This document shows, piece by piece, positions 49,387-57,537 of a DNA stretch of 64,000 bases. Within the stretch, counting starts at the first letter, position 1. Every line of letters starts with the position of its first letter. The stretch is from Actinoplanes italicus (GTDB taxonomy: Bacteria > Actinomycetota > Actinomycetes > Mycobacteriales > Micromonosporaceae). A model generated the notes under the pieces. That model had not been told where the DNA came from and made no database searches. It saw only the letters and a list, made by a program, of their open reading frames with translations. The stretch is from positions 1 to 64,000 of the forward strand of contig NZ_PVMZ01000013.1 of NCBI RefSeq assembly GCF_003001815.1, written 5' to 3'. A program made the translations under genes and the position numbers.

Positions 49387-50523
49387 TCAGCCGGGGAACG
49401 CCACCGGGGTGGGTGCCGGGCGGCGGGTGGTGGTGCTGTCGCCGATCTGGCCGTCGGCGTTGTTGCCCCAGCACCACAGTCCACCGACGGCGCGTACGCC
49501 ACAGGTGTGGTAAGCCACGGCGAAGTCACCGCTCCAGGTGGTGGTTCCCGCGGAGCGTACCGGCGCATATCTGTTGGTGGTCGTTCCGTCGCCGACCTGG
49601 GCCTCCATGTTGTTGCCCCAGCACCACAGGCTGCCGTCGGTCCGCGTCGCGCAGGCCGTGTTGTCGCCGGAGGCCACCCGGACCCAGTTGGTGTCGGTGC
49701 CGACGCGCTGCGGCCGGGTCTGGTAATTGCCCTGGACGCCGAGCTGGCCGTAGCCGTTCTCGCCCCAGCACCACAGACTGCCGTCGGACTTGGTGCCGCA
49801 GGTGAAGGCGTAGCCGGCGGTCACCCCGGTCCAGTTGGTGTCGGTACCGACCTGCTCGGGGGCGGCCCGGTAGTTGAGGATGCCGAGGCCGAGCTGGCCG
49901 GTGGTGCTGTCGCCCCAGCACCACAGGGTGCCGTCGGTGCGGGTGGCGCAGGTGTGTGCGAAGCCGGTGGTGACGCTCGCCCAGTTGGAAGCGGTCCCAA
50001 CCTGGACCGGGGTGGTCTCGGTGTAGTTGCCGGTGCCGAGCTGGCCGGACCGGTTGAAGCCCCAGCACCACAGGGTGCCGGTGGTGCGCACGGCGCAGGT
50101 GTGCTGGTCGCCGTGGCTCACGGTGCTCCACGTGGCGGTGCCGCCGATGGCGACGGGGGAGGTACGGGCGGTGGTGGTGCCGTCTCCGAGCTGGCCCCGG
50201 TAGTTGTTGCCCCAGCACCAGAGGCTGCCTCCGGTACGCAGGGCGCAGGTGCCGAACGTCCCGGCGTCGACGCTCTTCCAGTCGGTGGCGGTGCCGATGC
50301 GGACCGGGGTGGTCCGGGCCGCGGTGGTGCCGTCGCCGACCGCGCCGACGTAGTTGCCACCCCAGCACCACAGCGATCCGCCGCCGACGGTGCAGGTGTG
50401 GGCGTAACCGGTGGCCACGGCGGTGTCGGAGACGGGCCCCGCCGCGGCGGCGGGGCCCGTACTCATGCCGAGGGCCATCGCGACCGACGCGATGGCTATG
50501 GCGACTGCTCGAACGATGCGCAT
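49387..50523 (-). CDS. secreted RCC1-repeat protein
   Basis: 378 residues from ATG 50523 (GGGAGA upstream). A signal peptide (RIVRAVAIAIASVAMALG) is cleaved near AAAAG. Seven RCC1-type blades follow, each with GxxHTCAVRTTGTLWCWGxN, then GQLGDGTT and TPVQVG; every blade carries a Cys pair (TC...WCWG), which should form a disulfide per blade outside the cell. RCC1 propellers are binding scaffolds. A perfect CebR-type operator (50562-50575) lies 39 bases before the ATG, so expression is probably linked to cellulose or cello-oligosaccharide availability (inference). Confidence 0.85.
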   Translation of the reverse strand: MRIVRAVAIAIASVAMALGMSTGPAAAAGPVSDTAVATGYAHTCTVGGGSLWCWGGNYVGAVGDGTTAARTTPVRIGTATDWKSVDAGTFGTCALRTGGSLWCWGNNYRGQLGDGTTTARTSPVAIGGTATWSTVSHGDQHTCAVRTTGTLWCWGFNRSGQLGTGNYTETTPVQVGTASNWASVTTGFAHTCATRTDGTLWCWGDSTTGQLGLGILNYRAAPEQVGTDTNWTGVTAGYAFTCGTKSDGSLWCWGENGYGQLGVQGNYQTRPQRVGTDTNWVRVASGDNTACATRTDGSLWCWGNNMEAQVGDGTTTNRYAPVRSAGTTTWSGDFAVAYHTCGVRAVGGLWCWGNNADGQIGDSTTTRRPAPTPVAFPG

Positions 50524-50561
50524 GCGTTGTCTCCCGGGGACGGTGAGGAGATGAGAGCGCC

Positions 50562-50575
50562 TGGGAGCGCTCCCA
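50562..50575. promoter_or_regulatory. perfect CebR operator
   Basis: TGGGAGCGCTCCCA, identical to the established Streptomyces CebR site, extended by one more pair to CTGGGAGCGCTCCCAG (50561-50576). It lies 39 bases upstream of the RCC1-repeat gene start, in promoter position. Confidence 0.8.
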
Positions 50576-50621
50576 GAATGTTGTAACATTTGCCCCGGGG
50601 CATTGGCTAGGCTCGATAGGG

Positions 50622-51686
50622 TCAGGCGAAGGTCGTGAATACGTGCGTCGTCGTTGAAACGTATGTTTCTCCGGGCCGCAGCACCGTCGACGGGAAGTCC
50701 GGCTGGTTCGGGCTGTCCGGGAAGTGCTGCGTCTCCAGCGCGAACGCGTCACCCTGCCGATAGGTGCGACCGCTGCCGCCGCGCAGCTTGCCGTCGAGGA
50801 AATTGCCCGAGTAGAACTGCAGCCCCGGCTCGGTCGTCTCGATGGTCATCTCGCGGCCGCTCGCCGGGTCCCGCACGACCGCGGCCGTCCGCAGCCCCTC
50901 ACCCGCGTCGAGCACGTAGTTGTGGTCGTAACCGCGCCCGATCCCGAGCTGCGGATGCTCGTCGCGGACCCGCTCGCCGATGGCGTGGAACTCGCGGAAG
51001 TCGAACGGCGTGCCCGCCACCTCCTCGATCACCCCGGTCGGGATGAGAGTCGCGTCGACCGGCGTGTAGTGCCCCGCGTCGATGCGCAGCAGGTGGCCGG
51101 CGGCCGTGCCGCTGCCCTCGCCGCTCAGGTTCCAGTACGCGTGGTTGGTCAGCGCCACCACGGTCGGCCGGTCGGTGGTGGCCGCGTAGTCCAGGCGCAG
51201 CGTGTTCCGCTCGTCGAGGGTGAAGGTCACGCTCGCCTCGAGGGTGCCGGGGAAGCCCTGCTCGCCGTCGGCCGAGGTGTAGCTCATCCGTACGCCGTCC
51301 TCGACCTGCTCCGCTGTCCAGACCCTCTGGTCGAAGCCGTGCGAACCGCCGTGCAGGGTGACCTGGCCCTCGTTCTGCGACAGCTTGAACGTTTCACCGT
51401 CGAGGGTGAAACTGCCGCCGCCGATCCGGTTGGCATACCGGCCCACCGTCGAACCGAAGAACGGATTGCCGGCCAGATAGGCGGGGTCGGTGTACCCGGC
51501 CAGGTCGGCGAACCCCAGCGTCACGTTGGCGAGCCGGCCGTCCCGGTCCGGCACCAGCGCGGACTGGATCGTCGCTCCCCAGGTCAGGACGGACACGGAC
51601 ATGCCGTTGGCATTCGTCAGCGTCCACTTCTCGATACCCGTGCCGTCGGCCAGTTCGCCGAACGTCACCCTGTCGATACTTGTCAT
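50622..51686 (-). CDS. galM: aldose 1-epimerase (mutarotase)
   Basis: 354 residues from ATG 51686 (an ATG nine bases earlier is possible). GalM features: NPFFGSTVGRYANRIGGGSFTLDG, LHGGSHGFDQRVW, LTNHAYWNLSGEGSG with the catalytic His of TNHxYWNL (about residue 175), YDHNYVLD and the catalytic Glu region TTEPGLQFYSGNFLDG (about 300). It interconverts alpha- and beta-anomers of galactose or glucose in the cytoplasm. It is transcribed separately; 98 bases separate it from the RCC1 gene and it diverges from the amidohydrolase gene. Confidence 0.92.
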   Translation of the reverse strand: MTSIDRVTFGELADGTGIEKWTLTNANGMSVSVLTWGATIQSALVPDRDGRLANVTLGFADLAGYTDPAYLAGNPFFGSTVGRYANRIGGGSFTLDGETFKLSQNEGQVTLHGGSHGFDQRVWTAEQVEDGVRMSYTSADGEQGFPGTLEASVTFTLDERNTLRLDYAATTDRPTVVALTNHAYWNLSGEGSGTAAGHLLRIDAGHYTPVDATLIPTGVIEEVAGTPFDFREFHAIGERVRDEHPQLGIGRGYDHNYVLDAGEGLRTAAVVRDPASGREMTIETTEPGLQFYSGNFLDGKLRGGSGRTYRQGDAFALETQHFPDSPNQPDFPSTVLRPGETYVSTTTHVFTTFA

Positions 51687-51754
51687 GCGCGGCATCGTCT
51701 CAGATCCGTCGGCCTACCATCTCCACTGGTCCACCGGGTCGGGAGGGAATGGGC

Positions 51755-52654
51755 ATGCTGATCGACTGCCACCAGCATCTGTGGCCGGAGGCGCTGGTGG
51801 AGGCGTTGCGGCGGCGCGACACCTTCCCGTACCTGCGGGACTGGACGCTGTATCTGGCCGGTGAGAACCCCTATCAGGTGGACCCGGCCGCCCATGATGT
51901 GGGACGTCGGCGCGCCGCCGAGAGCGGGCGGGTGCTGCTGTCGCTGTCCAGTCCGCTCGGCATCGAGCACGCCCCCGACGGCGCCGATCTGATCGACGTA
52001 TGGCACACGAGCGCCCTCGAACTGCCCGACCCGTTCCACCTCTGGGCCGCCGCGTCGGTGCACGAACCCGACCCCGAGGCGCTGGCCCGCGTGCTGCGCG
52101 AGGACCGGGTCGCCGGTCTGCAGCTGCCGGCCACCGCCCTCGGCGGCCCCGACGCGATCGTCCGGCTCGCCCCGCTACTGGATGTCCTCGAACGATCAGG
52201 GAAACCGCTGCTCGTACACCCCGGTCCGGCCGCCGCGGAGGACGGCGAGCTGCCCGACTGGTGGCCGGCGCTCGTGCCGTACGTCGCACAGATGCACCGC
52301 TCCTGGATGGCCTGGCACGTCGCCGGCCGCAAGCTTCACCCGGCTCTGCGGATCGCCTTCGTGGCCCTGGCCGGTCTCGCCCCGCTGCACCATGAGCGTC
52401 TTGCCGCACGTGGCGGGCCCGTCGAGCCACCCGACCCGAACGTCTTCTACGAGACGTCCTCGTACCGCGCCGCCGCCATCGAGGCCCTCGCCGGGGTGGT
52501 CGGCCCCGCCGCGATCGTGCACGGCTCCGACCGCCCCTACGCCCAACCGCTCGATCCGGCCGAGTTCCCACCCGCCTACTTCACGATCAACCCCCAAAAC
52601 CTGCTGCGGGGGTACGGCTACGCCGTGACCGAAAGCAATCAGCAAGTCCCCTGA
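51755..52654 (+). CDS. amidohydrolase 2 family metal-dependent hydrolase
   Basis: 299 residues from ATG 51755 (GGGAGG upstream). It begins MLIDCHQHLWP, the HxH metal motif. Further sites are LLVHPGPAA (about residue 152), HVAGRKLHPALRIAFVALAGLAPLHHERLA (about 190-220, with candidate metal His) and VHGSDRPYAQPL with the catalytic Asp (about 260). This is the decarboxylase/hydrolase branch (ACMSD-like TIM barrel). The reaction is unknown. It is monocistronic and diverges from galM across about 70 bases. Confidence 0.83.
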   Translation: MLIDCHQHLWPEALVEALRRRDTFPYLRDWTLYLAGENPYQVDPAAHDVGRRRAAESGRVLLSLSSPLGIEHAPDGADLIDVWHTSALELPDPFHLWAAASVHEPDPEALARVLREDRVAGLQLPATALGGPDAIVRLAPLLDVLERSGKPLLVHPGPAAAEDGELPDWWPALVPYVAQMHRSWMAWHVAGRKLHPALRIAFVALAGLAPLHHERLAARGGPVEPPDPNVFYETSSYRAAAIEALAGVVGPAAIVHGSDRPYAQPLDPAEFPPAYFTINPQNLLRGYGYAVTESNQQVP

Positions 52655-52795
52655 CTCCGCAGCGACGTGGCTGCCCGCTCCCGGCCGACAGCGCCGCCGC
52701 CGGGCGTATGCGGTGGTTCCCGGCCGTCGGTGTCGGACCCGCCACGCAACAGCGGGCGGTTCCTCGGCGTATGAGAGGGCGACACGGGAGGTGGA

Positions 52796-53320
52796 ATGGT
52801 CGCGGCGACGTTCGACGCGTTTCTCGGTGAGGCCCTGCCCGGGCTGGCCCGCTATGCCCACGTCCTCACCGGTGATCGTCACGCCGCCGAGGATCTGCTC
52901 CAGGACACGCTGCTGAAGGCGTTCCGCGGGTGGCGGCGGGTCCGTGCCGACGGCAACCCGGTCGCCTACGTGAAGACGATCATGGTGCGCACGCACATCA
53001 GCAGGTGGCGCGCCCGGCGTCCGGCACATCCGATCGGCGACGAGGCCGGCTTCCCCGCCGATCGGGGAGGTTACGACCGGATCGACGACCGCGACGTGCT
53101 TCACCGCGCCCTGTCGACGCTGTCGCCCCTGCAACGGGCCGTCCTGGTCCTGTCCTTCCTGGACGAGCAGAGCGACGCGGAGATCGCGATCGCGGTGCAG
53201 CGCCGGCCCGCGACCGTACGGTCGCTGCGGGCACGGGGGCTTCACGCGTTGCGCGCGGTACTCGGCGACGACGCGATGGCGGACATCACCGGCGGGGGAG
53301 AGGACGGGGCATCGGCATGA
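52796..53320 (+). CDS. SigE-family ECF RNA polymerase sigma factor
   Basis: 174 residues from ATG 52796 with GGGAGG just upstream. Region 2 (LPGLARYAHVLTGDRHAAEDLLQDTLLKAFRGW) and region 4 (LSTLSPLQRAVLVLSFLDEQSDAEIAIAVQRRPATVRSLRARGL). It is the second SigE-like sigma in the window and not closely similar to the first. The stop overlaps the ATG of a membrane protein gene, its probable regulator. Confidence 0.9.
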   Translation: MVAATFDAFLGEALPGLARYAHVLTGDRHAAEDLLQDTLLKAFRGWRRVRADGNPVAYVKTIMVRTHISRWRARRPAHPIGDEAGFPADRGGYDRIDDRDVLHRALSTLSPLQRAVLVLSFLDEQSDAEIAIAVQRRPATVRSLRARGLHALRAVLGDDAMADITGGGEDGASA

Positions 53321-53961
53321 CGCACGACCTGGAGAACATGCTGCGGGCCGAGTTCCGCGACGAGCGGTACGGCCTGAACCTGACCGCCGGATCGCTGTCC
53401 GGCACGGTGCGGCGCCGGCACGCCCGCCGGAGGATCGCCGGCGCGGCCACCGCCGTGGCCGTCGTCCTGATCTCCGCCGCCGTGACGATCAGGGCGTTCC
53501 CCACGGACCGGGAGACGGCGCCACCGCCGGTGGCGTCGAGCGTCGCGCCGGCGCGGCCGGTCGTCGGTGGTGAGATCGCCCTCGGTGACGCGCGGGTTCG
53601 TGGCCTGCCGGACGGGTCCCGGTACGCCGACGATCCGGCGGCCGCGCTCGCCGGTGTCCGCGAGCTGCCCGCCGGTGTCCCGTACGCCGTGGTGACCCTT
53701 CCGGACGGCGGCCCGGAGACACTCGTGGTGGCGGCCGGGCAGATCGCCGGGCTGCCCGGCGTGGCCGTGGAACCCGCGTGGCTCAGCCGACTCGGCGGTG
53801 CGATGACCCTGGTCACCGACGACCTGCCGGCCGATGTCAGCTATCTCTGCGCGACCACGCCGGAGGGCCGCCAATGGTTCCTCGCGGTCACCGGCGGTTC
53901 GACGGAGGAACGGCTGGCGTCACTCGAGCGGATCGCGGTGCCGACATTGAGCGGCGGGTGA
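53317..53961 (+). CDS. single-pass membrane protein coupled to the SigE-type sigma factor
   Basis: 214 residues; ATG shares ATGA with the sigma stop. The cytosolic N terminus (MTHDLENMLRAEFRDERYGLNLTAGSLSG) resembles the start of many sigma-linked anti-sigma-like proteins. One membrane helix follows (RIAGAATAVAVVLISAAVTI), then a ~140-residue extracellular domain (LADARVRGLP-like start, VPYAVVTLPDGGPETLVVAAG, WFLAVTGGSTEERLASLERI). No zinc-binding motif. A role in holding or sensing for the sigma factor is inferred from the coupling. Confidence 0.7.
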   Translation: MTHDLENMLRAEFRDERYGLNLTAGSLSGTVRRRHARRRIAGAATAVAVVLISAAVTIRAFPTDRETAPPPVASSVAPARPVVGGEIALGDARVRGLPDGSRYADDPAAALAGVRELPAGVPYAVVTLPDGGPETLVVAAGQIAGLPGVAVEPAWLSRLGGAMTLVTDDLPADVSYLCATTPEGRQWFLAVTGGSTEERLASLERIAVPTLSGG

Positions 53962-54023
53962 GGATATTCGATCGAACACGGATATCGCGGGGTGTTACCG
54001 TTCGCGGGCCGAAAGGGGACATC

Positions 54024-54755
54024 GTGCCGAAGCTGAATCAGATCATCGCCGTGGAGAAAGGCGTGAAGAGCAAGGCGTTCGCCGACCTGAGCGACGCCCA
54101 CCACGCCGTGCAGAAGACCGGCCCGCTCGCCGGAATCTCCCGGACCTATCAGCCGAAGGACGAGGAGGGCGAGCAACTGCCCGCCGAGTCGACGCGGGTG
54201 CAGATCAAGGCCGAGGACACCCTGCGTGACGTCGCCGCGACCCTGACCCGGCTGTTCGACGTCACCGCCACCAAGGACTGGACGAACTGCGTGGCCCGCG
54301 CCGACGTGGTCGTTGACGGGCGCACCATCGCCGCCCAGGTGCCGGTCACCTACCTGCTGTTCCTCGAGAAGCAGCTCGTCGACCTGCACACGTTCGTCAA
54401 GAAGCTGCCGGTCCTCGACGCCGCCGAGTCCTGGGTGCGCGACGACTCCACCGACAGCTGGCGGACCGAGCCGGTGCGGACCAACCGCACCAAGAAGGTG
54501 CCCCGCAACCACGTCAAGGCCGAGGCCACCGAGAAACACCCGGCGCAGGTCGAGGTCTACTACGAGGACGTGACCGTCGGTTACTGGACGACGGTGAAGT
54601 TCTCCGGCGCCCTCCCGGCGAAGCGGGTCAACGAGCTGCTCGACCGGGTGCTGGCGCTGCAGACCGCGGTCAAATTCGCGCGCGAGGAGGCCAACAACAC
54701 CGAGGCCACCGACCAGCGCGTCGGTTCGGCCGTCTTCGGTTACCTGTTCGGGTAA
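54024..54755 (+). CDS. conserved actinobacterial protein of unknown function (DUF7873-like)
   Basis: 243 residues from GTG 54024 with GAAAGGGGA upstream. It begins PKLNQIIAVEKGVKSKAFADLSDAHHAVQK and contains LPAESTRVQIKAEDTLRDVAATL, VPVTYLLFLEKQLVDLHTFVKKLPVLD and KVPRNHVKAEATEKHPAQVEVYYEDVTVGYW. Soluble, charged, alpha/beta, no signal peptide. I recognise the family as conserved and uncharacterised; the DUF number is from memory. It is followed directly by the tRNA-like array. Confidence 0.7.
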   Translation: MPKLNQIIAVEKGVKSKAFADLSDAHHAVQKTGPLAGISRTYQPKDEEGEQLPAESTRVQIKAEDTLRDVAATLTRLFDVTATKDWTNCVARADVVVDGRTIAAQVPVTYLLFLEKQLVDLHTFVKKLPVLDAAESWVRDDSTDSWRTEPVRTNRTKKVPRNHVKAEATEKHPAQVEVYYEDVTVGYWTTVKFSGALPAKRVNELLDRVLALQTAVKFAREEANNTEATDQRVGSAVFGYLFG

Positions 54756-54780
54756 CCGTCACGGATTCCCCCGTGGGAGC

Positions 54781-54875
54781 GCGGGGGTGCGCCGGGAGTT
54801 CCGGCGTGAAGCTGACAGCTGAACCTGAAGCTGAACGAGCCGGTGACAGTGCGGGTTCGAGTCCCGCCCCCCGCA
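54781..54875 (+). tRNA. tRNA-like element 1 (anticodon not assignable)
   Basis: Acceptor strands GCGGGGG (54781-54787) and CCCCCGC (54868-54874) pair perfectly with discriminator A; the T arm GCGGG-TTCGAGT-CCCGC (54851-54867) is canonical and a D-like stem CGCC/GGCG (54790-54806) is present. The middle 43 bases are made of AGCTGA-type repeats and form no normal 7-base anticodon loop. Either a degenerate tRNA or half of an unusual arrangement with element 2. Confidence 0.5.
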
Positions 54876-54882
54876 CTCACGC

Positions 54883-55019
54883 GCGGGGGTAGCCCAACTG
54901 GCAGAGGCAGCCGGTATGAAACTCAGATTCTCGCTCCAATGTCAGCATTCGTCACCGATCACCGGATCGAACGGGTGGGACGAGGACAGCGGATGCCGGT
55001 TCAATTCCGGCCCGCCGCG
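54883..55019 (+). tRNA. tRNA-like element 2 (oversized; anticodon not assignable)
   Basis: Starts GCGGGGG-TA-GCCC with a typical D arm (CAACTGGCAGAGGC). The T arm GCCGG-TTCAATT-CCGGC is at 54995-55011, then CCGCCGC, which pairs with the 5' end at six of seven positions. The distance between arms is about 85 bases, too long for a normal tRNA. The 5' acceptor strand also pairs perfectly with CCCCCGC of element 1 just upstream. Confidence 0.45.
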
Positions 55020-55025
55020 CTTCGA

Positions 55026-55110
55026 GCGGCGGTAGTTTAAAGGCAAAACCCGATGTCATGAGAATGATCCCGGCCCTTAAACGTGCTGGTGTGTGCAATT
55101 CGGTGGCACC
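55026..55110 (+). tRNA. tRNA-like element 3 (CAT-type anticodon loop, no proper 3' end)
   Basis: GCGGCGG-TA-GTTT-AAAGGCA-AAAC is a good acceptor strand and D arm. It is followed by CCGAT and a loop GTCATGA that would give anticodon CAT, but the 3' stem is disturbed. The downstream T-like arm is poor and no complementary acceptor follows; the exact complement CCGCCGC is instead just upstream at 55012-55018. The end coordinate is approximate. Confidence 0.35.
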
Positions 55111-55116
55111 AGGAGG

Positions 55117-55141
55117 CCCGGCGATTGGCCATATCGCCGGG
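55117..55141. terminator. hairpin terminator
   Basis: CCCGGCGAT (55117-55125) and ATCGCCGGG (55133-55141) form a perfect nine-base stem with a seven-base loop, between the tRNA-like array and the stop of the converging DUF4352 gene. It can serve both directions. Confidence 0.7.
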
Positions 55142-55162
55142 CTTCGCCATTCCATCCGGCGC

Positions 55163-55912
55163 CTACTTGACGGCCCAGGAGCCGGCCACCTCACCCGGCA
55201 GGCCGTCCGGCGTCCACTCCAGGGCACCGGCCTTCATGCCCACATCGAACACGATCTTCCCGGCGCGCTTCTGGCCCGCCCGCAGATCGGCGGAGGCCAG
55301 TGACGGCTCGCCGCAACCCGAGAACACCGCCGATAGAGCGTTCGCGCTCGTGCCGTCCTCGGCGACGAACTCGAAGTGCAGCGGGTTCACGCTGCCCTTG
55401 CCCTTCGTCTGCGTGACCACGACGTCGACGACCACGAACAGGCCGTTCTCGGGATCGACGTCGAGGCTGTTGCAGCCCTTCTTGTACGTCTTCACCGACC
55501 GCATCACCGCCTCGACGGTCGAGCCGCCGTCCTGGTGCGTGATCTTCGACCCGGCCGGGACGTTGAACGTGTCCGCCTCCACGGGTTTCGCGGGCTTCTC
55601 CGCGGGCGCCTTCTCCTGCTGCTGGATGCCCTGCGCCCCGCCTTCCGTCTCCTGAACGGTGTCGCCGGCGTTCGTCGACGTGCTGGTCGTGGGCGTGTCG
55701 TCGCTCAGAGCCGCTATCCCGATCCCGCCGCAGCACAACGCCAGGACCCCGCCCACCACCGCCAGCACCGTGCGGTTCCCGCCCGTCTGCTTGACCGGTG
55801 CGGGCGGTCCCCAGCCCGGCGGGGCGGGCTGCGGCGGCACGGGCCCGTACCCGTACCCGTGCGGCGGAGGCGGTGGTTGGTACGGCGGAGGCGGGGGAGG
55901 CTCGTAGCTCAT
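55163..55912 (-). CDS. DUF4352-domain membrane-anchored protein
   Basis: 249 residues from ATG 55912 (SYEPPPPPPYQPPPP). A Pro/Tyr-rich cytosolic head (about 1-45) leads into one membrane helix (TVLAVVGGVLALCCGGIGIAA), an acidic linker, and a C-terminal Ig-like DUF4352 domain (about 110-249: VEAVMRSVKTYKKG, LFVVVDVVVTQTKGKGSVNPLHFEFVAEDG, AGKIVFDVG, LEWTPDG). Such domains occur on many actinobacterial surface proteins without known activity. It lies just downstream of the kinase gene (155-base gap) with its own start region. Confidence 0.82.
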   Translation of the reverse strand: MSYEPPPPPPYQPPPPPHGYGYGPVPPQPAPPGWGPPAPVKQTGGNRTVLAVVGGVLALCCGGIGIAALSDDTPTTSTSTNAGDTVQETEGGAQGIQQQEKAPAEKPAKPVEADTFNVPAGSKITHQDGGSTVEAVMRSVKTYKKGCNSLDVDPENGLFVVVDVVVTQTKGKGSVNPLHFEFVAEDGTSANALSAVFSGCGEPSLASADLRAGQKRAGKIVFDVGMKAGALEWTPDGLPGEVAGSWAVK

Positions 55913-56067
55913 ACAGGATCGGCTCCACGGACCGGCGAGTGCACGGGAATGTGGTCGGGCTCCAGTCCGCGAAACCCGACCGCGACCACTCAACTCTCCA
56001 CAGTGACCGGAAGCGATGGCTCGTTCGGCCACGGCCGCACAACGATCATCCACGCGCCGGGAGCCGG

Positions 56068-57537
56068 TCAGACCCGGGACAGCTGATCGGCCCACCAGCG
56101 GGCGGGTCGCGCGCGGGGCGGGGTGTGTTCGGCGCGTGCCGCGGCGCGTCGCATGCGTGGGGTGAACCAGCCGGCGACCCGGCGGCCGTCGGGCCGGTCG
56201 TCGCCGATGTCGCCCAGCGCCAGCCGCCAGATGAGGCGGGCCAGCCGGACCCGCTCCACGGTGAGTGGATCGTGGTCGCCGTCGACGGTCCAGCCGAGCG
56301 TGGTCTTCTGCGGGCTCGTGCGGTCGGCGACGTCCAGGACGCCGTCGCAGTCGATCAGGATCGCGCGCCGGTCCCCGCGGTCGGCGCACGCGATGTTGGC
56401 CCAGCTCAGGTCTGAGTGGACCAGGCCAAGATCGTGCAGCATGGTGAGCGCGGCCGTGACGTCCCGGGCGATCAGGAGCCGATCGGACTCCCGGTAGCCG
56501 TCGTCGGCCAGGCATACGTAGCCGCGCCGGGCCCGCCCGTCGGCGGTCCGGAAGGCCGGCGGCACCCGGTTGATCAGCACCCCGAGGACCTCGGTGCCGT
56601 TCGTGACGGTCGCGGCCGGCCAGGACAGCCCGGCGTCGAGCAATTCCGGGCCCACGGTGGCCAGAGGGCGGGCCAGCAGGGCGCGATGAGAGGCGAAGAC
56701 CTTTGCGGGTACGGCCGTCGCGAACCGTTTGTAGAGCAGCTCGGTGTGGCCGTTCAGCGGTCCGGACGCGACCCGGGCCAGCATGATGACGGCGTTGGCT
56801 CCACGGCCCACCTCCTCGCCGGGCCCGACCGTCTCGACGGGCACGTCCGGCAGGCAGTCGTCCCCGAGGTAGACCAGCTGGTGTTCCTGGATCACCTCGG
56901 CGGTCCGCTGCGCCACCGTCGCCCGCGAGAGCGCCCGGCGCAGGCGGCGCCGTTCGACGACCCGCGTCACGGTCGGGGAGACGGCCAGGATCGCCGCCGC
57001 GAACACCCAGCCGACCCGGAGCGCCAGCGGCAGCACCGCGACCACCGCGACCAGCCGCACCGCGCCGCCGGCCAGGGCGGAGCCGCCCGCCCGTACGTGC
57101 TCCGCGCGGCCGTTGAGCCGCACGTCGGTGGCGAGCAGCGCCACTGCCAGCAGCGTGAACACGCCTAGCACCGGGGTGATGTCGCCGACCGGTCCGGACT
57201 CGTCCCAGACCGGCAGCCGGGAAGCGGTGCCCAGCCCGACGACCAGCGCCGCGAAGCCGAGCAGCAGAAGCAGGTCGCAGCCGAACCGGCGCACGATGGC
57301 CCGGCGGGCGCGACGGGCCACCTCCCGGCGGATCGCACGCTTCTCCCGGTACCGGCTCGGCGCCCGCGCCGAGCGGACCAGCGCCGCCCAGGCCCGGAAC
57401 CCGGCGCGGCTCTCCCGCAGCGCGCCCCGGGCGGCCAGCGCCTCGGCCCACGATCTCCGGGAGGCCTGCCGCACGGGTGCCCCGGCCAGCTGGGCGAGCG
57501 CCACGACGAGGACGGTGACGACGAGCGCGATCACCAC
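56068..57537 (-). CDS. membrane-anchored protein kinase-like protein
   Basis: 489 residues; GTG start overlaps the PP2C-like stop by 7 bases. The N-terminal half has several membrane segments (VIALVVTVLVVALAQLA, LLLLLGFAALVVGLG, LGVFTLLAVALLA, AVRLVAVVAVLPLAL) and a basic loop. The C-terminal ~270 residues form a protein-kinase fold: glycine loop near GRGANAVIML, Lys in LLYKRF, catalytic loop HSDLSWAN (about 373), and DCDG in place of DFG. All key residues are present, so activity is plausible. It completes a vWA / PP2C-like / kinase triad of the TerY-P type, encoded after a GTPase and an Hsp70-like ATPase. Confidence 0.82.
   Translation of the reverse strand: MVIALVVTVLVVALAQLAGAPVRQASRRSWAEALAARGALRESRAGFRAWAALVRSARAPSRYREKRAIRREVARRARRAIVRRFGCDLLLLLGFAALVVGLGTASRLPVWDESGPVGDITPVLGVFTLLAVALLATDVRLNGRAEHVRAGGSALAGGAVRLVAVVAVLPLALRVGWVFAAAILAVSPTVTRVVERRRLRRALSRATVAQRTAEVIQEHQLVYLGDDCLPDVPVETVGPGEEVGRGANAVIMLARVASGPLNGHTELLYKRFATAVPAKVFASHRALLARPLATVGPELLDAGLSWPAATVTNGTEVLGVLINRVPPAFRTADGRARRGYVCLADDGYRESDRLLIARDVTAALTMLHDLGLVHSDLSWANIACADRGDRRAILIDCDGVLDVADRTSPQKTTLGWTVDGDHDPLTVERVRLARLIWRLALGDIGDDRPDGRRVAGWFTPRMRRAAARAEHTPPRARPARWWADQLSRV

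Noticed and set aside
47901..49568. 555-codon minus-strand frame with repeated CRARPADTA units
   Set aside because: It is the reverse reading of the 27-base repeat in the epimerase-like gene and covers the LysR gene 5' end in another frame; no independent coding evidence.
54781..54875. selenocysteine tRNA
   Set aside because: The 95-base length is suggestive, but there is no TCA anticodon in a seven-base loop, the acceptor stem is only seven pairs, and no selA/selB genes are in view.
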